DNA of 64,000 nt, taken from an uncultured Alphaproteobacteria bacterium. GTDB lineage: Bacteria; Pseudomonadota; Alphaproteobacteria; Caulobacterales; Hyphomonadaceae. Both the position numbers and the translations under genes were made by a program. Position 1 is the stretch's first letter, and every line of letters starts with the position of its first letter. Shown one piece after another: positions 9,545 to 17,962 of the stretch. The stretch lies in assembly GCA_903831255.1 (NCBI GenBank), contig CAIKWZ010000047.1, forward strand, positions 62,001-126,000. Direction: 5' to 3'. The notes under the pieces are model-generated. The model did not search any database. It had not been told where the DNA came from and was given only the letters and a program-made list of their open reading frames with translations.

Positions 9545-10252
9545 GTGTTCCACGAATTTTTCAGATGGCTGCAGGAGGACCTCGGCTTCGACCCCGATCA
9601 GGGAGCCTCCTGGAGTCAGCAGTTTCTCGGATCATTCAATCTCTGGTCGATCCTTGAGGGAACGCATGTTCTGACCCTCATGCTGTTTGCCGGAACGATC
9701 TGGATTGTCGACCTGAGAATGCTTGGGGTGGCGTTCAAAAACGTCCCGTTCTCCAAGATCAACGAAAAGGTCCTGCCCTACACTGCGGTCGGCTTCGCCG
9801 CGATGCTCATTACGGGCTTCATCCTCTTCCTTGCCAAGCCGATGGACTACTATCACAACGTGTGGTTCAGGGCGAAAATCATCTTCCTCATCATCGCCTC
9901 GATCAACATCTTCTGGTTTCACCATAAGGTTCAGAAGAACCAGGAAGAATGGGACGCTAATCCCAACCCTCCCCTACCCGTGAAATTGTCTGCGGTCATT
10001 TCGATGACATCGTGGATTCTCATCATCATCTTTGGACGCTTTATCGCCTACAACTGGTTCGAGTGCGGCAAGCCTCAGCCGGCTTTCGTGAACGTTTTCG
10101 CGGAGTGCGCAACAACGTCATCTGGGATTGTCCGCGCAGACGCCATTCTCGAAGAAGGGCCAATTGAGAGCGCGCCTCTCGAAGCGGAGGCTCCATCCAC
10201 TGAGGAGGATGCCGAAAACGCGCCCGCCGCAGCTTCGGAAGAGGGGAATTGA
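9545..10252 (+). CDS. DUF6644-like multi-pass inner-membrane protein
   Basis: Integral membrane protein of unknown function. The segment 'EGTHVLTLMLFAGTIWIVDL' followed by RMLG matches the conserved first helix of DUF6644-type proteins (E/H pair followed by DLRLLG). Four or five hydrophobic helices are visible, with polar His residues near their ends (YYH, FHHK) that could bind heme or metal. The last 50 residues are acidic, Ala/Pro-rich and probably disordered. It precedes another protein of the same kind by three bases, so the two are translationally coupled and may form a heterodimer. The cytochrome lipoprotein gene lies just upstream. Role in electron transfer is an inference from the His residues and context. 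Confidence 0.7.
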   Translation: MFHEFFRWLQEDLGFDPDQGASWSQQFLGSFNLWSILEGTHVLTLMLFAGTIWIVDLRMLGVAFKNVPFSKINEKVLPYTAVGFAAMLITGFILFLAKPMDYYHNVWFRAKIIFLIIASINIFWFHHKVQKNQEEWDANPNPPLPVKLSAVISMTSWILIIIFGRFIAYNWFECGKPQPAFVNVFAECATTSSGIVRADAILEEGPIESAPLEAEAPSTEEDAENAPAAASEEGN

Positions 10253-10255
10253 ACC

Positions 10256-11089
10256 ATGGATTTCTATACGCTTTTTCCCAATCTCGAACCCTGGGTTCAG
10301 AACCTCGCCGGCGTCTGGCCGGCGTCAGTCATCAAACCATCAATCTGGATGTTTGCAGCGATTGAGGCCGTGCACTTGTTGACGCTGGGCCTCCTCGGAG
10401 GCTGCGTCATACTTCTCAATTTCAGGCTTCTGGGTATCGGTCTGACGAGCGAACCGGTGTCTGTCGTCGAGAAGAACCTGCGTCTCTGGCTCTGGGTCGG
10501 CGTCGGAGGAGTTCTTCTGACGGGCGTCGCCATCGGCATGTCGAACGCCGAAAAACTCTACACCAGCCCGGCCTTCTTCGTGAAAATGATCAGCCTTGCC
10601 GGAGGCCTTATCTTCTCCTTCGGCGTAACCAATGCGATCGCCCGATCTGAAGGCGCAATCTCCACCGGGACCAAAGTCGCAGCTGTCATAGCTTTCGTGC
10701 TTTGGCTTGCTTCGATCGGTGTTTTCGGCGCGGCGAACGGCGCGAACCCTGGCACGGTGCATCTCGTCTGCGCAGGCTACGCAATACTCTTCGCCTTCGG
10801 AACGAAGACGCCTAAGATCATCGCTGCAGCCTCCCTCGCCTGCCTCGTACTTGTCGGCTGGATTCTGACCTATGGTGTCTGGAACGTCTGGGACAATTAT
10901 GAGACCGTCACTCAGATCAATATCTGGTTTGTCAGGGCAGCCGCCGTCATTCTCGTCGGACTTCTGGGATTTGAAATCTTCACATCCCGCTCGACGGAGA
11001 CTTCGCCGGTCGTAAAGCTCGTAGCTCTGTTCTCGATCCTGTCCTGGGTCACGATCGCAGCTGCAGGCAGGTGGATCGGTCTGAGCTGA
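10256..11089 (+). CDS. Second DUF6644-like membrane protein
   Basis: A 277-residue membrane protein with about seven hydrophobic helices. Its first conserved helix (AIEAVHLLTLGLLGG followed by NFRLLG) aligns with that of the preceding gene, including the Glu-x-x-His pair, so the two are diverged paralogs. It lacks the acidic tail of its neighbour and is longer by two to three helices. It starts three bases after the neighbour's stop codon and is followed by a strong intrinsic terminator, so the cytochrome and the two membrane proteins form one transcription unit. Function unknown; a two-subunit membrane complex receiving electrons from the cytochrome is plausible but unproven. Confidence 0.7.
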   Translation: MDFYTLFPNLEPWVQNLAGVWPASVIKPSIWMFAAIEAVHLLTLGLLGGCVILLNFRLLGIGLTSEPVSVVEKNLRLWLWVGVGGVLLTGVAIGMSNAEKLYTSPAFFVKMISLAGGLIFSFGVTNAIARSEGAISTGTKVAAVIAFVLWLASIGVFGAANGANPGTVHLVCAGYAILFAFGTKTPKIIAAASLACLVLVGWILTYGVWNVWDNYETVTQINIWFVRAAAVILVGLLGFEIFTSRSTETSPVVKLVALFSILSWVTIAAAGRWIGLS

Positions 11090-11116
11090 ACGAACTCACT
11101 TTTCTTCCCAGCAAGA

Positions 11117-11149
11117 AGCCCCTCCCGGTGAACCGGGAGGGGCTTTTTT
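11117..11149 (+). terminator. Rho-independent terminator
   Basis: A perfect 12-bp GC-rich stem (11117-11128 with 11133-11144) closes a four-base TGAA loop and is followed by a run of six T. It lies 28 bases after the stop of the second DUF6644-like gene and ends the cytochrome operon. Confidence 0.92.
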
Positions 11150-11176
11150 GACGACCACGTATGGATGTCTGGGATG

Positions 11177-12205
11177 CTATTCCGCATCACCCGCGACAAC
11201 AGTTTTTCGTCCCAGGCGCTCGTCCTGCCGGGCCCCTGCGAGGATGCCGGGAAGCGAGTAATTGCCTTCATGACAGGCATACTCATAGATCTTGGCCGGA
11301 GTTGCGTTGAGAGACATCTCGGCTCGCCACGGTTGCGTGAAAGCGGTCGGATCCTCGACAGTAAACTCGTAATGGATCGTTCCTTCGGCAACGCGCGTAA
11401 AACGTTCAACAACCTTGGCCCGGTCTCCGAGAAAAAACGACTGATCCATGTTCGGTCGAAGAGCGATATCGGGATGAAAGTTGACCGTCTCGACGACGAG
11501 AGTATCGCCCTCCCACCAACCGATGGAGTCTCCAAGCCACTTCCGAAACGAGTCCGGCGCGTGCTTGCCGTTGATGGGAATGACCCTCGCGTCGTGGTTC
11601 ATCTCGACCATGATGACGACATGATCGGGCGTCTGAACAATCTGATAGTGATTGTTATAAAGGACGTTGACCATTGGCGGCCCACCGGTTGAACCGAATC
11701 CGACAATGCAGCGTTCGCCTTGTGGTCGGATCTCGGGACCATCGAACGTTCCCCGCACCCGTGCCAGCCGCGCATCGTAGGTCTTGCGACCAGTTTCTGA
11801 GTAAGGGATGCGTCCATCCTGAGGCTCGACGATCCACGAGGTGCGACGCTCACCCTTCACAAGTCCGTAGGTCGTACCGGGGTCGATCCAGAACGCATTA
11901 TAACCACCGACATCCTGCCCAGCCCGAGGCGCGCCGTCTGTGGGATTAGTGGCGCTGTTCTGGGCAGCCATCATCCGTGCGCGTTGCCCTTCAGCCCGAA
12001 GGGCCTGTTCTTCAGAGATAACGGGACCCTTGACCGAGCGCGGCCGCTCAAGCGGCGTGAGGCTGGCGTTGGTCCAGACGCCTTGAAGATCCGGACGCCC
12101 ATCAGGGGTGCGGGGAGGCGCATATGTGGCCTGAGCCTGAACGCTGCCGAGACAAACAGAGAAGGCAAGGCCCGTCAGAACGCACCCAAATAGATTCATC
12201 TTCAT
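11177..12205 (-). CDS. Exported 'PDLxGVW' family protein, function unknown
   Basis: A secreted protein with a Sec signal peptide (cleavage near VQA-QA) and the hallmark RTPDGRPDLQGVW at the mature N-terminus. Its most conserved block is GFGSTGGPPM...NNHYQIVQTPDHVVI and EMNHDARVIPI, followed by GWWEGDTLVVET and VERFTR; this block looks beta-rich. I know such proteins only as hypothetical proteins in proteobacteria and acidobacteria, with no characterised member. ATG 12205 was chosen for the AGGAGAG site upstream; the frame extends to 12262 without such support. The neighbouring gene at 12272 is a close paralog (tandem duplication) and a more distant one lies at 14352. The single late Cys pair (GERC, EYACHEG) is conserved in the paralog. 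Confidence 0.75.
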   Translation of the reverse strand: MKMNLFGCVLTGLAFSVCLGSVQAQATYAPPRTPDGRPDLQGVWTNASLTPLERPRSVKGPVISEEQALRAEGQRARMMAAQNSATNPTDGAPRAGQDVGGYNAFWIDPGTTYGLVKGERRTSWIVEPQDGRIPYSETGRKTYDARLARVRGTFDGPEIRPQGERCIVGFGSTGGPPMVNVLYNNHYQIVQTPDHVVIMVEMNHDARVIPINGKHAPDSFRKWLGDSIGWWEGDTLVVETVNFHPDIALRPNMDQSFFLGDRAKVVERFTRVAEGTIHYEFTVEDPTAFTQPWRAEMSLNATPAKIYEYACHEGNYSLPGILAGARQDERLGRKTVVAGDAE

Positions 12206-12271
12206 TCTCTCTCTCCTCATCCTCGTCTCGATACAGCCCCGAACAATCGGCATCAGCGACACCTGAAAGCG

Positions 12272-13330
12272 TTACTCTCCATCGCTGTCGACCCGGGTTA
12301 GAACGCCTCGCCGTTCGTCGGCTCGCGCACCCGCCAGAATTCCCGGAAGAGAATAGTTCCCTTCATGGCAGGCGTACTCGTAAACCGCTCCCGAGGCTCG
12401 GGTCATGACCATCTCAGCCCGCCAGACGCGAGAGAAGATCTTAGGATCGTCGACAGAGAACTCATAAAGGATCTCTCCGTCCGCCACGCGCGTAAAACGC
12501 TCGGTAATCCGAGCGTCCGGAGAGATATAAAACGTGATCCCCGTGTTGGTGCGAAGACTCTCCTGAGGATGCATGTTCACCGTCTCGACCACGAGGGTCT
12601 CCCCCTCCCACCACCCTATGGAGTCTCCCATCCACGGCCGGATTGCATCACTGCGATGGGCGCGACCTATAGGGATCACCCTCGCGTCGTGATTCATCTC
12701 CACGAGGATCACCACATGGTCAGGCGTCTGAACGATCTGGTAGTGGTTATTGTAAAGGACGTTCATCATCGGAGGACCGCCGGTAGAACCAAAACCGACA
12801 ACGCACCGTTCTCCGAGAGGACGGATTTCCGGCCCGTCGAACGTGGTGCGACGTCTCGTAAGATCCGCCTCATAGATCGCCCGCCCCTCCGGGGTGTAAG
12901 GGAGACGCCCATCGGGCGGATCGACCACCCACGATGTCCGGATTTCGCCTTTAACAACAGCCATTCTGGATCCGCTGTCGATGTAGACATTGTTGTAACC
13001 GCCCACATCCCGTCCTTTAGGCGGAGCCCCGGTTGTCGGATCGGTCGGCCGCGCTCCGGCCGCGGTTCTCTCGGCCGTGCGCCTGGCGATGGAGTCCGCC
13101 TCTTCGGGGGTGAGCGTCGCCCCCTTGAACTGAGAGCCCCTTTCAAGGGTTGTGAGCGAGGTATTGGTCCATACCCCTTGAAGATCTGGGCGGCCATCGG
13201 GCGTTCGAGGCGCCGTCCATGAGGAAGCACCCTGCGCATGGGAGGAAAGCCCCCCCGTAGCAACGCTCATCAGACACGCTAAAGCAGTCATTGCCCGAGC
13301 TACCGCCCCGGTTCGCAGCATCTTGATCAT
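12272..13330 (-). CDS. Exported 'PDLxGVW' family protein, tandem paralog
   Basis: A 352-residue secreted protein that aligns end to end with the product of 11177-12205. It shares RTPDGRPDLQGVWTN, the GFGSTGGPPM/NNHYQIVQTPDHVVI core, GWWEGETLVVETVN and the C-terminal YEYACHEGNYSLPGILAGAR. A signal peptide with cleavage near SHA-QG precedes the family domain. A GGGGAGGAG site lies upstream of 13330. It precedes its paralog by 66 bases on the same strand, so they are probably co-transcribed. Divergence is spread along the protein and concentrated before the core, which fits an old duplication. No enzyme motif is recognised; the conserved His, Asp and Arg residues in the core could form an active site. 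Confidence 0.75.
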   Translation of the reverse strand: MIKMLRTGAVARAMTALACLMSVATGGLSSHAQGASSWTAPRTPDGRPDLQGVWTNTSLTTLERGSQFKGATLTPEEADSIARRTAERTAAGARPTDPTTGAPPKGRDVGGYNNVYIDSGSRMAVVKGEIRTSWVVDPPDGRLPYTPEGRAIYEADLTRRRTTFDGPEIRPLGERCVVGFGSTGGPPMMNVLYNNHYQIVQTPDHVVILVEMNHDARVIPIGRAHRSDAIRPWMGDSIGWWEGETLVVETVNMHPQESLRTNTGITFYISPDARITERFTRVADGEILYEFSVDDPKIFSRVWRAEMVMTRASGAVYEYACHEGNYSLPGILAGARADERRGVLTRVDSDGE

Positions 13331-13416
13331 GATAGGCGCTCCTCCCCTGATCGCGCGGATACTTCGACCCTTAGCGATCGTAAGGCTCCGGTGTCTGAAG
13401 GAACCCCGAACCCTTT

Positions 13417-13452
13417 AAAAAAAACCGCCGCCTGCAATCCTGCAGGCGGCGG
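13417..13452 (-). terminator. Rho-independent terminator of the DUF6152 gene
   Basis: On the minus strand, a 12-bp perfect GC-rich stem (13425-13436 with 13441-13452) with a four-base loop is followed by eight T residues. It lies 40 bases beyond the stop of the DUF6152 gene and separates it from the PDLxGVW pair. Confidence 0.92.
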
Positions 13453-13492
13453 TCCTGTTCCACAGTCACTGGACCTGATGAGGTCAAAGACC

Positions 13493-14020
13493 TCAGGCCG
13501 CGCCAGCCGCGCACTTGGAGGCCTGACCGCCTTCAGAGGAGTCAGAACCATCGCGCGGAGCGCCAGTTCCCGACGAGCCGACGAAGAGCTTACAGCCGTT
13601 GGGGAACGTCACGTCTCGCCCATTGGCCTTGCAGGTCTTCACTTTCGTCTTGGCGTGGGTCTCGCAAAGAGCGTCCTTGGACTGATAACCGCGCACAACG
13701 ACTTCAGTTCCGACAGGCAGCGAGGACTTGTTGATGCCGGTCCGCAGGAGAGTGTTAGGCGTGCCGCCCTCCACAGCCCAGTTGAACATCGTTCCCTGAG
13801 CAGCCTTGCCCTTTGCGTCTGTATTCGGAACGTTGATGTGGATCCAGGTATGCGGATTAACCCACTCAACGGTCACCACTTTTCCCTTGAGAAGCACCGG
13901 AGCGTTCGCATCGAACTCCGCCGCGAAGGCATGGTGCGCATACGCTGCAGACCCCACGCCCACTGCCCCCACCAGGGGAAGAACCGCCGCCATCAAGGCG
14001 AAACGCATTTTCTTGTTCAT
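13493..14020 (-). CDS. DUF6152 family secreted protein
   Basis: A 175-residue exported protein with a signal peptide ending AYA, directly followed by the family signature HHAFAAEFD. The rest follows the DUF6152 pattern: a small beta-barrel-like domain with LKGKVVTVEWVNPHTWIHINV, a Trp-x-Val-Glu strand, and PVGTEVVVRGYQS. The N-terminal His-His of the mature chain could bind metal. This member has a Cys-containing C-terminal extension of about 45 residues (CETH, KTCKAN, NGCKL, SKCAAG) that would form disulfides outside the cytoplasm. An AGGAGGA site supports ATG 14020. It has its own terminator. DUF6152 genes have no assigned function; here it sits among the PDLxGVW paralogs. Confidence 0.8.
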   Translation of the reverse strand: MNKKMRFALMAAVLPLVGAVGVGSAAYAHHAFAAEFDANAPVLLKGKVVTVEWVNPHTWIHINVPNTDAKGKAAQGTMFNWAVEGGTPNTLLRTGINKSSLPVGTEVVVRGYQSKDALCETHAKTKVKTCKANGRDVTFPNGCKLFVGSSGTGAPRDGSDSSEGGQASKCAAGAA

Positions 14021-14310
14021 CTGACTTCCTCCTGCACTCGCCAGGGGTGCCCCTCTGACGCCGCTGATTGCCGACCTCTCCCTACCCGGGTTCAAACCCG
14101 AATGCCGGGAGGCCTTTTCCTGCTACTTAATAATCAAGAGATCCCGATATCAAGTAGACCACCTCATCAAACTTCAGTCTTTGTCCCGCCCGGTTGAGTG
14201 CCTGAGATGGCGCTCTTCCAAGTATCAGACTAGCCGAGCCCCAGACTTCCTTCGATCCGCAAAAAACAGTCAGGAAGGTCACGACTTCGTCAAGTCGACG
14301 GGTTCCAAGC
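14021..14310. other. Intergenic region without a recognised gene
   Basis: About 290 bases upstream of the DUF6152 gene (minus). It is AT-richer than its surroundings around 14120-14160 and should hold that gene's promoter. I see no RNA gene or clear repeat. Confidence 0.4.
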
Positions 14311-14342
14311 AAAACCGCCAGGCCGGTTACCCGACCTGGCGG
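14311..14342 (-). terminator. Probable rho-independent terminator
   Basis: On the minus strand an 8-bp stem (CCGCCAGG at 14315-14322 pairing with CCTGGCGG at 14335-14342) with a 12-base loop, itself partly self-complementary, is followed by TTTTGCTT. It begins 9 bases beyond the stop of the lipoprotein gene ending at 14352. Confidence 0.75.
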
Positions 14343-14351
14343 ATCGCCTCG

Positions 14352-15272
14352 TTATTCAAGCGGCTGCTTGCTCTTTTCGAGCGCAGGCCCGGGAAGAGGG
14401 CTCGCCCGCAGGTGCCCGTACATCAGTTCCTCAACGAACTCGACGCACTTGAACTGCTGAAGCTGGGCGTCTTCTCCCACACGACGATAGAGATTATAGG
14501 CGATTTTCCAGGGCTTCGTGTAGGTTTCCGGATCCTCGATGGTCGCCTCGTACCGCATCGTATTCGCGCTGGTAGGCGTGTAGCGTTCCACCACTTTTGT
14601 GGTCGAACCATGATGGTTGCCCGCCCGGTCCAGCCAGGTGTCCGACAACAGTCCGGTCACTTCGACAACAAACGTATCGCCTTCCCAGCGACCGAAAGAC
14701 TGCCCCATCCAGCTGTCGATCGGAGCCTCACCCGGATCATCCAGGAAGACGTTCCGAACAGCGCCCGCATATTCGTAGGCGAAGAACACAGCCTTATCAG
14801 AATGGAAGATCTGGAAGGGGTAGGGCATGTAATTGGCGCGCGGAACGCCCGGAAGGTAGCACTTGATTTCAGGATCGCGATTGATCCAGTCGGCCTTGTT
14901 TTCATCACGCAGAGCCAGAGCCTCGGCGGTATACGGGATCTTCCCGTCGCCCTGAACGATGCCAACGCCGGCCGGGACCGCCCCGACGGCGCCCAAAGCC
15001 ACGACGCGGGCGTCAGGAACCGGAACATAGGGACCAGGGCGCAGCTGCATGGCCGCGCTCGCAGGATGAGCCTCAATATTGAAATTAGCGGTGTTGAGCA
15101 CCTGCCAGACCCCGTTCAGGTCCGGGTGCTTGCCGTCAGGCCCCCTGGGGGCGACATACGCCGCAGCTGCAGCGGGAGCTGCAGCAGCCTGAGTGGCCGC
15201 TCCTTCAGTCGGCGCGGTCTGACACCCCGCCAGCGCGACTCCCAGAACCAGTGTAGAAACAAGCTTCTTCAT
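14352..15272 (-). CDS. PDLxGVW-family lipoprotein, distant paralog
   Basis: A 306-residue lipoprotein (signal MKKLVSTLVLGVALAGC) followed by an Ala-rich linker and the family motif RGPDGKHPDLNGVW. It keeps the overall layout of the 11177 and 12272 proteins: a beta-rich core with YPFQIFHSDKAVFFAYEY, SFGRWEGDTFVVEVTGL, KVVERYTP, and a C-terminal FKCVEFVEE in place of YACHEGNY. Sequence identity to them is low outside these motifs. ATG 15272 has a GGGGAGGAG site immediately upstream; the frame continues to 15296 without need. It is a single-gene unit with a terminator on its 3' side. Function unknown. Confidence 0.72.
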   Translation of the reverse strand: MKKLVSTLVLGVALAGCQTAPTEGAATQAAAAPAAAAAYVAPRGPDGKHPDLNGVWQVLNTANFNIEAHPASAAMQLRPGPYVPVPDARVVALGAVGAVPAGVGIVQGDGKIPYTAEALALRDENKADWINRDPEIKCYLPGVPRANYMPYPFQIFHSDKAVFFAYEYAGAVRNVFLDDPGEAPIDSWMGQSFGRWEGDTFVVEVTGLLSDTWLDRAGNHHGSTTKVVERYTPTSANTMRYEATIEDPETYTKPWKIAYNLYRRVGEDAQLQQFKCVEFVEELMYGHLRASPLPGPALEKSKQPLE

Positions 15273-15415
15273 AACTCCTCCCCGTACGCCCAACACTTAT
15301 GACCTGTCCCCGTTCTAGGACCTACCGCTGCCGCCTTCTGATTTGCTTGGCGGCGAGCGATACGAACGGGATGAAGCGCGAAGGGCCGACGCTGCGGTAA
15401 GGAACATACCGACCT

Positions 15416-17962
15416 TCAGGCTGAGCGCAAGACGTGAGCGGGCCGATGGGACAAAGTCGCCCAACCGACCGCTAGGCCACCCAAAGCCGCGGAAGCCACG
15501 GAAATCGAAGAAACAACCAGGACTGGCCCCCACGCGAAGCGCCACTGAGCCTCGAACACGTTTATCACAATCGGGTGAGAAGCCGCGATCCCCAGACCGG
15601 CCCCAAGCGCCACGGCGACGCTCCCCGCCAGCGCAAACTCGACCGCATAGAGCCCCAATATCGCACCGCGAGACGCCCCAAAAGTTTTGAGAAGGGCGGA
15701 ATCCTGCCGACGCCGTCGCGCCGCCGCTGCAAACGCCCCAAACAGAACCAGCACTCCAGCCAGGGTGACGACGCTGGCGAGAACCGTCACGATCAATGAG
15801 ACCTCGTCAAAAAGGTCCGCTGCCGTCTCAAGCGTTCGCCTTAACTGGAAGACCAGCACCCCCGGCCACCGATCAGCGATAGCGGTCATGACCTCGGTCT
15901 CGCGTGATGGGTCCAGTCTGACGATCGCGGTGTGGAAGGGCCGAGCCGCCTCAAGCACCCCCGGAGAAAGTATAAAGGCCATATTGGCGCCGAACCCTCC
16001 CCAATCGACCTTCCGGATGGAGGCGACCTTCGCCTCGAGATCTCGACCGAAGATCCGGAAGCCGATCCGATCCCCGACTGTCAGGCTCAGTCCTTGAGCC
16101 GCCCCCTCCTCGACGGACACCAGAAGAGGCCCCGAATAGTCTTCCTTCCACCAGGCGCCTGACTTGAGGCGAAGATCCTGCGGCGGCGCCGCCATGAAAC
16201 TCATGGCGGTTTCACCTCGAACAACCCAACGCTCTTCAGGGGCGACAGCTTCCTCTTGAAGCGTTTCGCCATCGATCGTCGTGACGCGCCCGAGGATGAA
16301 CGGAGCGCGCTGATAAACTCGACCATTCGCGACATCAACGCCCTCAGCCTTCATCAGGTCATCAAAGGCGGCGACATCCTCGTGCGGAATCTGCCGAATG
16401 ATCAACGCCGGCGCGTTGGCGGGGGCCGTATCGCGTATCTGACCGAGCAGATTGGTCTGAACGACGGCAACCAGCGTCAGGAGCGACAATCCCAGCCCCA
16501 GAGCCGGCGCAAGGGTCGGCGCAAGCGATCCGGGTCCGCCCAGATTAGCCAGCACAAGGCGCATAAATCCTCGGGATCGGCCTGCGAGGCGCAATGACAG
16601 CCTCCGGATCAGCTGCGCCGCGCCCGCCATGATCAGATAAACGCCCGCAGCGCCCGCCAGCAATGACAGAGTGACAAGCGGCCTGACGGAGCCCAGGACG
16701 GCCAGAAGGGTCAACACAGCCGCCGCCGATGCGGAGACAAAGAGCTCCTGCGTGGGCACAGGTCCGGACAATCCCTCCCCTGCGCGCCTGAAGAGACGGG
16801 CGGGCGGGGTCGAGCGGGCGCGACCAAGCGCGGGAGCGGCGAAGACGATCGCAGCGAGCACGCCCAGAACGAACCCCTTGGCCAACGGCCACGGAAAAAC
16901 CCCCAGACTCGACGGCAGAGGTATTCTGTCGCCAGCCAGAGCTGTCAGAACCCAGGGCGAAGCTGCGCCAGCCAGCGTTCCGACCCCGGACCCGAGCATG
17001 GCTAAAGCTCCCAGCTGCAGGGCGTACGCTGCACGGATATGGCCGGCATCTGCGCCAAGCGCCTTGAGCGCTGCTATGGAATCCACTCGGGATTCGAGGA
17101 ATGAGATGGTAGCCTGCGCAACGCCGACGCCGCCGGCGACAAGCGCCGCAATGCCAATGACGGTCATGAACGTATCGAGCATATCCAGAAGATCGCGCAG
17201 CCCGTCGACAGCGTCGTCCGGACCGCGATATCGTATCCCAACATCAGGCCAGTCCGTTTCGATTTCGGCTTCAATGTCGCGACTGGAAGACGGCTCAAGA
17301 AGAAGGCGATAAGACGTCCGGAACAAACGACCGGGATCAAGCTCCCCCACCTCCCGCAGCGCCTCGACGGCCATCAGCACGCTTGGCTGAAAGGCTCCAG
17401 GAACCCCCAGACGATCGGGCTGCGACAAGATCACCGCACGAATCTGAAACGTATTCCCCCCCAGCTCGACGGTATCGCCGACTGACAATCCCAAGGCGTC
17501 AAGAAAGGACTGGCTAACCGCCAGCCCCCTCATCCCGCCCGCCGACCCGACAACTTGCGATAACGCGACATCCGGAGCCAGGCTGACCCGCCCCAGAAGG
17601 GGATAGGCCCCGTCGATGCCCCGTACATCCGCCTGCCGCACCACATCGCCGGACCGCGCCATCATGTCGACGTCCGCCATCTGGGAGACGCGACCGCGAG
17701 CCGCCATCCAGTCAAGCTCAGCCTGGCTCGCCTCTCGTTGTGAAAATCCGAGCTGCGCATCCCCCCCGAGAAGGGTTCGCGACTGTTCGGAAAGTCCCCG
17801 TGAAAAAGTCTCCGTGACAGACCCGGACGCCGAGATCGCCCAGGCGCCCAGGGCGAGGCAGGCGAAATAAATCCAGAAACCGCCAACTCCGCCCGACAGC
17901 TCGCGCAGAGCGATCTTTATCCACACGCCTGCAGAAATGGATTTTTTGGGAGGCTGGCTCAT
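15416..17962 (-). CDS. FtsX/MacB-type ABC transporter permease (YbbP family)
   Basis: Large 848-residue permease with two FtsX domains. The N-terminal helix (residues 27-45) is followed by a periplasmic MacB-like domain of about 200 residues, then three helices (about 260-380), a pair of helices around 430-480, another helix with a second periplasmic domain, and three C-terminal helices. This layout is that of YbbP, partner of the YbbA ATPase. The start ATG overlaps the ATPase stop by four bases (17959-17962), so the two are translationally coupled. Members of this family act as mechanotransmission or lipoprotein/lipid-handling ABC systems rather than classical importers. The tesA-like gene diverging upstream is the family's usual neighbour. 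Confidence 0.88.
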   Translation of the reverse strand: MSQPPKKSISAGVWIKIALRELSGGVGGFWIYFACLALGAWAISASGSVTETFSRGLSEQSRTLLGGDAQLGFSQREASQAELDWMAARGRVSQMADVDMMARSGDVVRQADVRGIDGAYPLLGRVSLAPDVALSQVVGSAGGMRGLAVSQSFLDALGLSVGDTVELGGNTFQIRAVILSQPDRLGVPGAFQPSVLMAVEALREVGELDPGRLFRTSYRLLLEPSSSRDIEAEIETDWPDVGIRYRGPDDAVDGLRDLLDMLDTFMTVIGIAALVAGGVGVAQATISFLESRVDSIAALKALGADAGHIRAAYALQLGALAMLGSGVGTLAGAASPWVLTALAGDRIPLPSSLGVFPWPLAKGFVLGVLAAIVFAAPALGRARSTPPARLFRRAGEGLSGPVPTQELFVSASAAAVLTLLAVLGSVRPLVTLSLLAGAAGVYLIMAGAAQLIRRLSLRLAGRSRGFMRLVLANLGGPGSLAPTLAPALGLGLSLLTLVAVVQTNLLGQIRDTAPANAPALIIRQIPHEDVAAFDDLMKAEGVDVANGRVYQRAPFILGRVTTIDGETLQEEAVAPEERWVVRGETAMSFMAAPPQDLRLKSGAWWKEDYSGPLLVSVEEGAAQGLSLTVGDRIGFRIFGRDLEAKVASIRKVDWGGFGANMAFILSPGVLEAARPFHTAIVRLDPSRETEVMTAIADRWPGVLVFQLRRTLETAADLFDEVSLIVTVLASVVTLAGVLVLFGAFAAAARRRRQDSALLKTFGASRGAILGLYAVEFALAGSVAVALGAGLGIAASHPIVINVFEAQWRFAWGPVLVVSSISVASAALGGLAVGWATLSHRPAHVLRSA

